The position numbers were made by a program, and so were the translations under genes. Below the pieces are notes generated by a model. It had not been told where the DNA came from and searched no databases. It worked only from the letters and a program-made list of their open reading frames with translations. Below are positions 15,137 to 23,691 of a stretch of 26,280 bases of DNA, one piece after another (positions within the stretch are counted from its first letter, which is position 1; each line of letters begins with the position of its first letter). The stretch is taken from contig CALZMY010000304.1 in assembly GCA_945788675.1 (NCBI GenBank), positions 1-26,280 of the forward strand. The letters run 5' to 3'. This DNA is from an uncultured Gammaproteobacteria bacterium. GTDB lineage: Bacteria > Pseudomonadota > Gammaproteobacteria > SZUA-140.

Positions 15137-17509
15137 ATGGATATAAACAACACACCGTTTATCTTGTTACGTGATGAAGATGAGTTTGAACACGGTTCAA
15201 GCCGCTTGCGCTGGAATCGAGCAGCGCAATGTCTCAGTCTGGCACAAAATCAGACACTGCGTTTAGCGCAATCGACCGCTGCAAGCGCCTTGCCTCAGTG
15301 GCTGGCCAGCACCCCGTTAGCACTGGACAACTTTAATCAGATTGCGCGTTTAAGTGGTGGAGAAGGTCAGGATAAAACACAGGTTGAATTTAATAGCGGG
15401 CGTGGGTTTTTACCGTTGCAGGATGGCGAACTGCGCCTGGTGCAGGCACCAGAAGGAGCGTTTACCGATCTCACATTGGGTGGCGATAGTCGTCTCGCGG
15501 CACCCTTTAGCAATGGGAGCGATGCACATGGTTTAGTGCTGTTTCACCTTGGTAAACGTTGGCAAACAGAGTGCAGTCTACCGCTTGCGCCACGTCGAGC
15601 CTGGCTTGATAATGCTAATCGCTGTTGGGTGGTCGCTGCGAACCACCTGATGCTGTGCGAAGGTGAACCACTGCCACTGCCCTATAAAACGCAGCCACAA
15701 CGATTTGAACCTGTTACTGTTAATCCACGTGCGCTGGCGTTTCTGTGGCAAGAGCCGCAACCATTGCCTGCCGGCCTGCAAGCGCTGGCGATTTGTGGCG
15801 ATGAAAAAGCGCTTTATATTCTCTGCCACGACGAGGCTGATCAGCAACTGATTTTGCAACGCTCATTGTCATTAAATGATGAAAGCCCGTTTACGTCGTT
15901 TACGCTGGATGATGACATTCCATTTGTGATTGATCTGAGTTTAGCTGTGCCAGGTCGGCTTGCGGCAATTGCGCCCCGCGAGGCAGGGGATAGCAATTTT
16001 GTGCAACGCGATTGCGCCACGCTGGAGCTGCTGTGGGATTCTGAGACGGAAACGGGTGCGGCGCGGCTGATACGTGAACGCTATCCGATGCTTTCCAACG
16101 CGATGCCACGTTTTGTCTCCAGTGCCGATGGTCAACTTCGTTACCAGGCTGATATTGATCCTGACTATGCCGATCTGGGGCTGCGCCCGCGTGAACTGCA
16201 CCGCCTGCGTCGCCAGCAATTTCATCGCCAGGCCAGCACCCTGTTACACCATATCCTCGACTCTGGTCAGCCCGATACGCTGTGGCATCGTATCTATCTT
16301 GATGCTTCAATTCCACCGGGCTGTCAGCTTGCACTTTCGGTGCGGGTGTATAACTCGCCTGGGCAGCGTGGTAGTGCGCCACTGATTGATCAGCCTGCAC
16401 CCGTGTGGAATCCACTGCCATCAGAGTTAGCTTATGCCGAATCACTCGCTGGACAAAAAATCGGTGAGAGCGGTCTGTTTGAGATCTTATTGCAACGCCC
16501 GGATGGTCCCGTGCGTCGTTTGAATGGACGCTACCTGCAAATTCAAATACACATGACGGGTAATGTTCACCAATCACCCAATCTGCATGCGCTGCGTGTT
16601 TACTATCCCCGTTTTTCTTACCAGGATGCGTATTTGCCTGAACTGTTTCGTCAGGAACTGAGTTTTGATGCAGATAATAGTAGCGGCGCAGCCAACGGTG
16701 CAGATACACGTGAACGATTACTCGCGCTGTTCGAAAGCATGATGACACCGATAGAAGGTCGCGTGGCCGCCGCAGATCAGCTCAGTCACCCGCAGGCCAC
16801 CCCGGCGGAAAACCTGGCCTGGCTCGGCGAAATCATCGGGACACAATTACCCCCTCACTGGCCAGAGAAAAGGCAACGCCGACTCATCCAGGAAACAGGG
16901 TTAATCCAGCAATACAAAGGCAGCCTGGCCGGACTTAATCTCGCACTGGATGTCGCCACCGATGGCGGTGTGCAGCGTGGCGAGGTAGTGGTGGTTGAGA
17001 ACTTTCGTCTGCGCCGTACCATGGCAACCATTTTAGGCGTCAGCATGGACGATGCAGATCATCCGCTAACCCTGGGTACGGGTATGAGTGGTAACAGCCT
17101 GGTCGGCGAGAGCCTGATTCTCTCTGAAAAAGATGCACGAACTTTTCTAGCACTATTTTCGCCTGAATTAGCGAATAAAGATGAAGCGGAAATCGTCAAA
17201 ACGTTTTTTGAAGATTACGCTCATCAAATCAGCATCCTGCTACATGGGCGCGGGATAGAGCGACGCGATCAGGTGGAAACAACACTCGAAGAACAGATGC
17301 CGGCTCATTTAGTGTGGCGGGTTCTGGAAACGGAACATCCATTTGTGCTTGGCATTGCACCGCTACTGGCGGTGGATACGTTTATTGAAACCACTCCGGA
17401 TTTTCGCCGGGTGGCATTGAATGAAACCTGGCTCGGTAAAGAAGGGGTGATTAAAAACCCAGCGGCATTTTCGCCGTGGGATATTAACGCCCAGACGAGT
17501 CAGAGCTAA
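15137..17509 (+). CDS. Phage tail protein I/Afp12-like wedge protein with beta-rich N-terminus
   Basis: A 790-residue protein. Residues ~500-640 hold the tail-protein core: LPELFRQE, RLLALFESMMTPIEGRVA, AENLAWLGEIIG (~552-563), RRLIQETGLIQQYKGSLAGL (~577-596) and the following ENFRLRRTM. Residues ~717-755 (LEEQMPAHLVWRV...FVLGIAPLLAVDTFIE) close that part. The first ~480 residues are strand-rich and Trp/Leu-rich with repeated short blocks, compatible with a beta-propeller or sandwich added to the wedge, as in other eCIS tail proteins. It lies directly after baseplate J, in the Afp11-Afp12 order. The ribosome-binding site is weak (ACGAG). Confidence 0.88.
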   Translation: MDINNTPFILLRDEDEFEHGSSRLRWNRAAQCLSLAQNQTLRLAQSTAASALPQWLASTPLALDNFNQIARLSGGEGQDKTQVEFNSGRGFLPLQDGELRLVQAPEGAFTDLTLGGDSRLAAPFSNGSDAHGLVLFHLGKRWQTECSLPLAPRRAWLDNANRCWVVAANHLMLCEGEPLPLPYKTQPQRFEPVTVNPRALAFLWQEPQPLPAGLQALAICGDEKALYILCHDEADQQLILQRSLSLNDESPFTSFTLDDDIPFVIDLSLAVPGRLAAIAPREAGDSNFVQRDCATLELLWDSETETGAARLIRERYPMLSNAMPRFVSSADGQLRYQADIDPDYADLGLRPRELHRLRRQQFHRQASTLLHHILDSGQPDTLWHRIYLDASIPPGCQLALSVRVYNSPGQRGSAPLIDQPAPVWNPLPSELAYAESLAGQKIGESGLFEILLQRPDGPVRRLNGRYLQIQIHMTGNVHQSPNLHALRVYYPRFSYQDAYLPELFRQELSFDADNSSGAANGADTRERLLALFESMMTPIEGRVAAADQLSHPQATPAENLAWLGEIIGTQLPPHWPEKRQRRLIQETGLIQQYKGSLAGLNLALDVATDGGVQRGEVVVVENFRLRRTMATILGVSMDDADHPLTLGTGMSGNSLVGESLILSEKDARTFLALFSPELANKDEAEIVKTFFEDYAHQISILLHGRGIERRDQVETTLEEQMPAHLVWRVLETEHPFVLGIAPLLAVDTFIETTPDFRRVALNETWLGKEGVIKNPAAFSPWDINAQTSQS

Positions 17510-17524
17510 ACCTGGAGGCACTGC

Positions 17525-18421
17525 ATGAGCGCGACGACTGATGATTTATCCACTCTCAAAGAGGACGCGAGTTTTGACGAACCGCTGCGCCGGGTTTCCT
17601 ACGAAGCGGGCATGATGCTGGGGCTGGAGGCCACACGAGATGAGCAACGCTATCATCGTCGTCGTCTGAGTCGCCATCAGTACTGGTTACATGGTTACGG
17701 TACAGTTGCCGGCATGGCGGTGAGTAAAGATCCTGAAGATCATAGCAATGCCAGCGATGCGGTTGGCGTCAAATTACTGGTGAGTCCGGGCATGGGTGTT
17801 GATGGTCTTGGTCGTGAAGTATTGATACACGAAACCTACTGTATCGATCTGCGCGAGTGGCTGGATGCACAGACTGAGAGCCATCTGCGTGAAGGTTATA
17901 GTGATGCTGATAACCTGCTGTGGTTAAAAGTGTGTGTGCGCCAAAAAGACTGCGAAGTCGCCGCGCAACCTGTACTGGCACGAAAACTTAATCTCAGTAC
18001 AGATGCGGTGCAGCCCAGTCGTATCGCTGACAGTGTGCAGCTAGAATTAATTCCTGCGCTACCGCCTGCTGACGATGACCGCTATCGACCCTGGGCGCAG
18101 CATCCACCTGTGTCCAACAGCGCAGCGACGCTTTCAACTGCAGAACAGGATGAGATCGCCAATGCGGCGACACCCGCTGAAGCCGATCTGTTATCGCTGC
18201 ATGCGCATCTACTCCATGCGCTAGACAATAGCGGTATCGATACCGATATGCTGGCAGAAGAGCTTGAAGAAGGTGCGCGCGTATTGCTGGCGCATATCAG
18301 TTTAGAGGTCACCGATATCAACGCGATCGTGGTCAATCCACGGCGAATCTCGATCAACAACCTGGTGCGTCCTTTTGTCGTGAGCGCCAGTCAGTTAGCC
18401 TGGCTTGCTCGCCAGCCCTGA
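17525..18421 (+). CDS. eCIS accessory protein A with shared N-terminal module (298 aa)
   Basis: A 298-residue protein with no recognised enzyme motif. Residues ~22-115 contain RRVSYEAGMMLGLEATRDEQ, RYHRRRLSRHQYWLHGYGTV, AGMAV and VSPGMGVDGLGREV, a pattern repeated in the next two proteins: an aromatic-x-x-G, a D/E-rich turn with Q, a basic helix, a G-x-G-x-V-x-G-L/M strand and a G-x-x-x-D-x-x-G-R/L strand. The C-terminal half is acidic and Ala-rich (helix ~222-255, LSLHAHLLHALD...EELEEGARVLLA) and ends in a strand pair. A GGAGG ribosome-binding site sits at 17514-17518. Position after the Afp12-like gene, where Afp13 fibre genes lie, suggests a baseplate-attached exterior piece. Inference only. 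Confidence 0.7.
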   Translation: MSATTDDLSTLKEDASFDEPLRRVSYEAGMMLGLEATRDEQRYHRRRLSRHQYWLHGYGTVAGMAVSKDPEDHSNASDAVGVKLLVSPGMGVDGLGREVLIHETYCIDLREWLDAQTESHLREGYSDADNLLWLKVCVRQKDCEVAAQPVLARKLNLSTDAVQPSRIADSVQLELIPALPPADDDRYRPWAQHPPVSNSAATLSTAEQDEIANAATPAEADLLSLHAHLLHALDNSGIDTDMLAEELEEGARVLLAHISLEVTDINAIVVNPRRISINNLVRPFVVSASQLAWLARQP

Positions 18422-18435
18422 TTACGGAGGTCAAT

Positions 18436-20118
18436 ATGAACGAAATTCTTTTTCATCCCCTGGGTAATGCAGTCAGTGCTAGTGAAGACCTGGAGAAAAT
18501 CGCTGACATCGATCCACGACTGCTGCGGACCCATTATTTTGATGGACAGCTACTCACCGCCGAAGATTTAACCCGTGATCAGATATACCTCGATCAACGT
18601 CTGCGTGAAGTAGGTCGAGTCCTGGGCAGCGGTGTTTTATCCGGATTAGCACTGACCCTTGATTCCCTCAGCGGCACGCTTACCCTGGAGAAAGGCAAGG
18701 GACTTACCCGTGCCGGGCGCGTGCTTGAGCTAGGGCGAACGCTTAGTGTGAGTCTGCATGACAAGGCGTTAATTTCACAACTCAACAGTGGTCTCTACCA
18801 GCGTTTCAATCGCGGCCTTTATGCGGTGGTGTTGCGCTATGTGGATGTCGGCACTGATATCGCCGAAGTATTCCCTAAAGATCTGGGCGACAAGCGCGGA
18901 TTTGAATATGCGCTCGTCACCGAGTCGGTGCAGATGGGACTCGTTCCCCTGCCGACTGCTCTTGCCCAACAACACCCATTGCATGTGCGCGCTAACCTGA
19001 TGCGCGAATATCTCGGTGATGACCAGGTGCACGGTGTATTACCGGAAGACGCAGTGGCGTTGGGAGTGCTGGCGATAAAGGACGATCTGCCGCAGTGGCT
19101 GGATGCTGAGCTCCTGCGTCATCCTGCTCGCAATGACCCGGATCAAAATGATCTGCAGGCTGATCTTCTGCGCCAGTATGAAAAGCTACTCGCCGATGTG
19201 CTGGCCGCGCGGCGTGGCGGTGGATTAAGCGGCGATTTTGCTGCACGTGACTACTTCACTCTACTTCCCCCCGTCGGCACCATTCCGATGGAAGCGCTGG
19301 ACCCTGTTAATGGCCGTCAGGGGTTTTTTCCTGAAAACTTTCAGGTCTCAATTGCACCGGTACGACAGTCCGATGTTGCCTTAATCAAGGAAGAAGCGCT
19401 GGGTCTGCCGCCGATTGATTTAAGTAGTACCGAGCCCATGGATATTGTGATACTTGCACCATTGAGCAATCAGGAATATGGCCAGTTTGCGTTGCAACTG
19501 GAAACCAGTTTCGACCCTGCCTCGCGGCGCTTGCCACACCTCGATCTTTTACGCTTACGACTTTATCCAACCCAGCTGGATCTCGACACGGGTGCCTGGA
19601 CTGCGATCTGGGATCGCGTTAAGGAAGAAGACCTTTTTTATCAACGGCGCCCAACGCGTGCGGCAGAGACACAAATCAGCGCGATCGTACTGGCGCAGGG
19701 CACCACGCTTCCCCCATCAATTCCGCCCGCCACTAGTCCAGCGGATAGCGGCAATTTATTGGAAAGTGAAGAGAATGTCTTTTTTCGTCGCATGAGTTTT
19801 AAGCACCTTGCCAACGAACGCACTCCGCAGGACGAGGAAGGTAATGATGCCTTCGAAGACTTAACCGAGGAATTCCGCAGCGATGCGGCTACCCTCATGG
19901 CCTGTCTCAATCTACTGCTTGCCATCGACAGTCGTTACGATTCGTTGATCTGGCAAACACTTTTACCGTTAGCCCGTGAACGGCGTCTCGTCGAATTTTT
20001 AACGGCGTTAAAAGATTCCGATACAAAGCTTGGTATCGGCCAGCGCGTTGCCGATGTGGGCGTGAGATTTGGCCTGGCTGCCAGATTATTAAACCGTTGG
20101 CCGTTACTGGATGTTTAA
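18436..20118 (+). CDS. eCIS accessory protein B with shared N-terminal module (560 aa)
   Basis: A 560-residue protein. Residues ~31-110 carry the same module as the neighbours (RTHYFDGQLLTAEDLTRDQ, YLDQRLREVGRVLGSGVLSG, LALTL, GKGLTRAGRVLELG). Downstream, FTLLPPVGTIPMEAL (~274-288), FFPENFQVSIAPVRQSDVAL and LGLPPIDLSS look like conserved blocks, followed by a hydrophobic strand DIVILAPLS. A Pro/Ser linker (LPPSIPPATSPADSGN) precedes a helical C-terminal part. No membrane segment or catalytic motif is visible. A GGAGG at 18426-18430 sets the start 14 bases after the previous gene. Probably an exterior baseplate or fibre-network subunit; I do not recognise a named family. Confidence 0.7.
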   Translation: MNEILFHPLGNAVSASEDLEKIADIDPRLLRTHYFDGQLLTAEDLTRDQIYLDQRLREVGRVLGSGVLSGLALTLDSLSGTLTLEKGKGLTRAGRVLELGRTLSVSLHDKALISQLNSGLYQRFNRGLYAVVLRYVDVGTDIAEVFPKDLGDKRGFEYALVTESVQMGLVPLPTALAQQHPLHVRANLMREYLGDDQVHGVLPEDAVALGVLAIKDDLPQWLDAELLRHPARNDPDQNDLQADLLRQYEKLLADVLAARRGGGLSGDFAARDYFTLLPPVGTIPMEALDPVNGRQGFFPENFQVSIAPVRQSDVALIKEEALGLPPIDLSSTEPMDIVILAPLSNQEYGQFALQLETSFDPASRRLPHLDLLRLRLYPTQLDLDTGAWTAIWDRVKEEDLFYQRRPTRAAETQISAIVLAQGTTLPPSIPPATSPADSGNLLESEENVFFRRMSFKHLANERTPQDEEGNDAFEDLTEEFRSDAATLMACLNLLLAIDSRYDSLIWQTLLPLARERRLVEFLTALKDSDTKLGIGQRVADVGVRFGLAARLLNRWPLLDV

Positions 20119-20139
20119 CCGGGCCCATAGGAGCAGATC

Positions 20140-23100
20140 ATGACACTGATTCAGCTGCATAACCCCGCCGCCAGTTCCCATCGTCTGGAGCGGGTACACA
20201 TGTTTCCCGGGCGTTTTCTGAGTGAAGAAGAATTTGATCGCAACCAGGATTATGCCGATGCACGTCTTGCACCACTGCTGCAGGGTACTCACCCCGGTGT
20301 GGTGCGCGGGCTGGAGTTAAACCTCAACCCACAGGGTTTGATCAGCAGTGGTTTTAGCGTTAATCCTGGCGTCGCAGTGGACAGTGATGGCCTGGCTTTG
20401 GGGCTCTACTATCCGTTGCAGATGGAGTGGCAAACGCTGATCGAAAATTACCAGAGCCAGTCCGGCGTCAATAATGCCAGTGGCGTATATTACCTCACCC
20501 TGCATCGCGCGACGCGCTCGATAGACGCACGCGACGTTGAACCCTGTCAACGTGCCGAGTTTGATCCCAGTCGGGATTCACAGTTAATCGTTATCGGCAG
20601 TCTAAAATTACATCGACTCGCGATTGATCCCGCTGCCGTAACCACAACAACACAGGGTGAGATTGAAAACTGGGTTGCCGCAGATCGTGTCGACGGTCAA
20701 TTCATGCAGCAACTCAAAAACGCAGTACCACTCGCCCTGTTAGCGATTCGACCTGAAGGCAGTGGCTTTGCCATTCATTGGGTATCACAGGCGGCCGGTC
20801 GTTACCCTGCGTTAGCCGATGGTGGTTACCATGTTTTGTTCAATCAGGTTAATGCCACCCTGCGTCGAGTGATGCTGGCGGCAGCAGATCCACTCAACAG
20901 CGGCACCCCGCTTGAGGATTTTCTTAATACAAATCTTAACCTCAATTATTTACCGGCGGCAGGACAACTGCCATTAGAATGGTTGCAAGACCCCGCTTCC
21001 GCCACGCTGTCACTGTTGTGGTTACCCAATCACCTCGGTGTCGATATAGTGCCGGTGCCTGAAGCAGCGGTGGATGAATTAATCCAGCGCCACCTGCCCC
21101 GTCGAGTTATAGATTTACGCCAGCCCGCGGGTGATAAAATTCGTTTACTGCTGGCGGTTAATGAACCCGACTATCAAACTGACCTACTGGATATTCCACC
21201 AACAGATGCACAATTAGAATCAGATATTTACCGTTTTTTTATGCGTGCGTACAACGCCTGGTTCAAGTGGCGAACCCAATTTGATGTGTTGTACTATCAC
21301 AGCGAAAGCACCGTGCTTGATGCCGAGCAGATCCGTATGCTGGATCTGCCCACACCGGAACCACTGCCGCCATTACCCGAGATGGTGTTTAATGCACTTG
21401 TTACGCGTGCCGAAAACGAATTACAGGATCCTGCCAACCCTGGCACGCCATATCCATACAACAAAAGCACGCCACCTCGCCCCAATTTTTACACTAGCTG
21501 GTTAGTGAACACTGAAGGTGGCCGTGTTCCTCCACCCATCCCCATCCCGAATCAGGACGGCGTGGTGATTCGCTACGCGATTGGTCTGGTGGAACTGGAA
21601 ATGATCGAAAATCAGATTCGAGCGATGCGTTCACGGCTGGAAAAGACCCGTGATTATCTGCTCCTGCAGCGTCAGCAGCTAGATTCACAAACGGTTGCAC
21701 TGGCCTCATTAGCGGGTGGTGTGGCGGGTGATGGCAGTGGCCTGCAGGTCGCTCGTTGGCTACCATTCGCTAATCTAAAGCCGCAGTGGGCCAAAAAACC
21801 CGAGCCAGCGGCTGAAGCTGCGCCTAGCACCGCAGCAAGTAGTACTGGTTTTCATTTTGCGCTAATGGAACCGGTCAATCTCAGTGCGCTGGTGAATGCA
21901 GGCACTTTTAGTCGCTCACTGCTGGATACCTCCAGTGCGACTTCCAGTAACGTCAGCAGTATGGTTCGCAATCGGCCCAGTACGGCGTCAGCGTTTGAGC
22001 TTAATATCAACCAGTCACGCATGAACCTGCTCGCCAATCTGCCGAAGAAGGCGTTGACGCGTCCGGCCTTTGAAGCCAAAGAATATCGTTTTGGTGTGCT
22101 GGATCATATCAATCCGGAAATTAATGAATATTCCAAGGCTTACCACGCCATAGCGGAGCTGATTGTCACCCTGGATAGCCTGTTTGATAAAACAGATGCT
22201 GCGGCATTGAAAGCACAACTAAGAAAGGCCGGTAAACTGAAAACGCCACAGGAGGTTGAAAACCTGCCGAGCAAAACCGGCGATGAAGAGACAGATAAAC
22301 TTAACCTGACGCAGGCACGCTATGCCGCACTGTTTGAAGCGGGCCAGGTACTCACGCGTCAAATCGCAATCGTTGAGGCCCGTTACAATAGCATCGAACG
22401 AAAACTGCAACGCAAGCTACGTGATCATGTCAATAAACAGGCTGAGATAAAAAAATTGAGTGCGTTGATTCAGGCGGCGCGTGAGACATTAGAAGCACGC
22501 GACAGTTTGCGAATCGAACAGTTAGGCGATTATGGTGTTTCACAGCGCTTATTAGATGAAGACTGGTTCGATGTCTATAAAAAAAACCTGGAGCGCACAC
22601 GGATTTTAACCACTGCCGTGCGCGCTCTATACTATGTGCGTGTTCGACAGGCACCCGTATCTGCGCCATTAGCCGATCCCCTCGAGCTGCGTTACGGTAG
22701 CAGCCGTGACATAGTACCGGGCTGTGACTGGAGTGAAGATGTTGACGTAGCGGAGGAGCTGAGTAGTTTCTTTGATGCCGTCACTGAAATTCCCATGAGC
22801 GACTGGACGGCATTGAAAGATCTGTTACCCAGGTTGCCGCCGTTTTCAAAATTCCCTTATTTAGAGCAGATGCGGCGTTTCCGCTTTCAGGCACGGCCCG
22901 CTAAAATGCCCATACCTGGCAATACTTCTGTGCTGCAAAGTCGTTTGAAAACCCTGCATTATCAGAACCGTGTGGTGATGCAACAATGGGCTAAAGTCAG
23001 TTTACCGACATATACGACCAGTAGCGTAAAAACGCAAACTGATGCGACCCGCATTTTATCGCTGGAAGATCTCAGTGCCAGTGCGGCGGGTCACCTGCGA

Positions 23101-23685
23101 AAAGATGCGCAGGCGCTACGCGAGAAACTGGAACAGTGCCAGTACTGTCTGCTTGAAAACCTTAATCAACTGCCACCATCACTCCGTTTGCAATGGGGGC
23201 AGCTGGCCGAAGATGATCGCATTCGTGTTGAAGATGTCTCGTGGTGGCCCGCGCTGGATCGTGCCGAGCGTGACGACTTTAATGTAACACGCACGATTGC
23301 AGAACTGATTGCCTGGTGGTTCCGACAGTTAGATAGTGGTGCCTCGGCGAACAGTCGTAGTGCGATGCGCAATATGATTCGCGCCACCCTGATTCACGCC
23401 TCGTTGGGTGATCCTCAGGAAATTGTTCGTGGCAGCGTCTATGTCCCGCCAAGAATCTCAAAACTCGGTGAACGACTGCACGTTAAACTAAACCGTGCCC
23501 CTTCGCCAGGTACTCAGCTGCAACTGCTGGATAACCATCAGCAAGTGATAGCGATGTTGGCAGTCGAAGATCACACACCACAGGGGACGCAGGTGAAAAT
23601 TGTGCAGCTCGCGCAAGCGACGGTAAAAATAAAAACGGGTTTTCAGGTGCTCGCCAATAAACGCAGCCGTAACCTGCTGAGATAG
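20140..23685 (+). CDS. Large eCIS accessory protein C with shared N-terminal module and coiled coils (1181 aa)
   Basis: The longest gene in the window. Residues ~17-95 again hold the module (RVHMFPGRFLSEEEFDRNQ, YADARLAPLL, GTHPGVVRGLELNL, VNPGVAVDSDGLALG). Two stretches look coiled-coil: ~482-520 (VELEMIENQIRAMRSRLEKT onward) and ~738-800 (charged, IERKLQRKLRDHVNKQAEIK region). Between them are a Ser/Ala-rich linker (~555-625) and a helical block. The C-terminal ~85 residues (GSVYVPPRISKLGERLHVKL...) are beta-rich. Candidate roles are a tail fibre or a long scaffold; the coiled coils also raise a tape-measure-like role, but the composition is not typical. An AGGAG ribosome-binding site lies at 20130-20134. 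No database family is asserted. Confidence 0.7.
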   Translation: MTLIQLHNPAASSHRLERVHMFPGRFLSEEEFDRNQDYADARLAPLLQGTHPGVVRGLELNLNPQGLISSGFSVNPGVAVDSDGLALGLYYPLQMEWQTLIENYQSQSGVNNASGVYYLTLHRATRSIDARDVEPCQRAEFDPSRDSQLIVIGSLKLHRLAIDPAAVTTTTQGEIENWVAADRVDGQFMQQLKNAVPLALLAIRPEGSGFAIHWVSQAAGRYPALADGGYHVLFNQVNATLRRVMLAAADPLNSGTPLEDFLNTNLNLNYLPAAGQLPLEWLQDPASATLSLLWLPNHLGVDIVPVPEAAVDELIQRHLPRRVIDLRQPAGDKIRLLLAVNEPDYQTDLLDIPPTDAQLESDIYRFFMRAYNAWFKWRTQFDVLYYHSESTVLDAEQIRMLDLPTPEPLPPLPEMVFNALVTRAENELQDPANPGTPYPYNKSTPPRPNFYTSWLVNTEGGRVPPPIPIPNQDGVVIRYAIGLVELEMIENQIRAMRSRLEKTRDYLLLQRQQLDSQTVALASLAGGVAGDGSGLQVARWLPFANLKPQWAKKPEPAAEAAPSTAASSTGFHFALMEPVNLSALVNAGTFSRSLLDTSSATSSNVSSMVRNRPSTASAFELNINQSRMNLLANLPKKALTRPAFEAKEYRFGVLDHINPEINEYSKAYHAIAELIVTLDSLFDKTDAAALKAQLRKAGKLKTPQEVENLPSKTGDEETDKLNLTQARYAALFEAGQVLTRQIAIVEARYNSIERKLQRKLRDHVNKQAEIKKLSALIQAARETLEARDSLRIEQLGDYGVSQRLLDEDWFDVYKKNLERTRILTTAVRALYYVRVRQAPVSAPLADPLELRYGSSRDIVPGCDWSEDVDVAEELSSFFDAVTEIPMSDWTALKDLLPRLPPFSKFPYLEQMRRFRFQARPAKMPIPGNTSVLQSRLKTLHYQNRVVMQQWAKVSLPTYTTSSVKTQTDATRILSLEDLSASAAGHLRKDAQALREKLEQCQYCLLENLNQLPPSLRLQWGQLAEDDRIRVEDVSWWPALDRAERDDFNVTRTIAELIAWWFRQLDSGASANSRSAMRNMIRATLIHASLGDPQEIVRGSVYVPPRISKLGERLHVKLNRAPSPGTQLQLLDNHQQVIAMLAVEDHTPQGTQVKIVQLAQATVKIKTGFQVLANKRSRNLLR

Positions 23686-23691
23686 TCGCTG

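Noticed and set aside
15900..16748. 282-codon open frame on the minus strand
   Set aside because: It lies wholly opposite the Afp12-like gene, its translation is His/Gln/Arg-rich without domain features, and no ribosome-binding site is seen. It is a shadow of the coding strand's codon bias.
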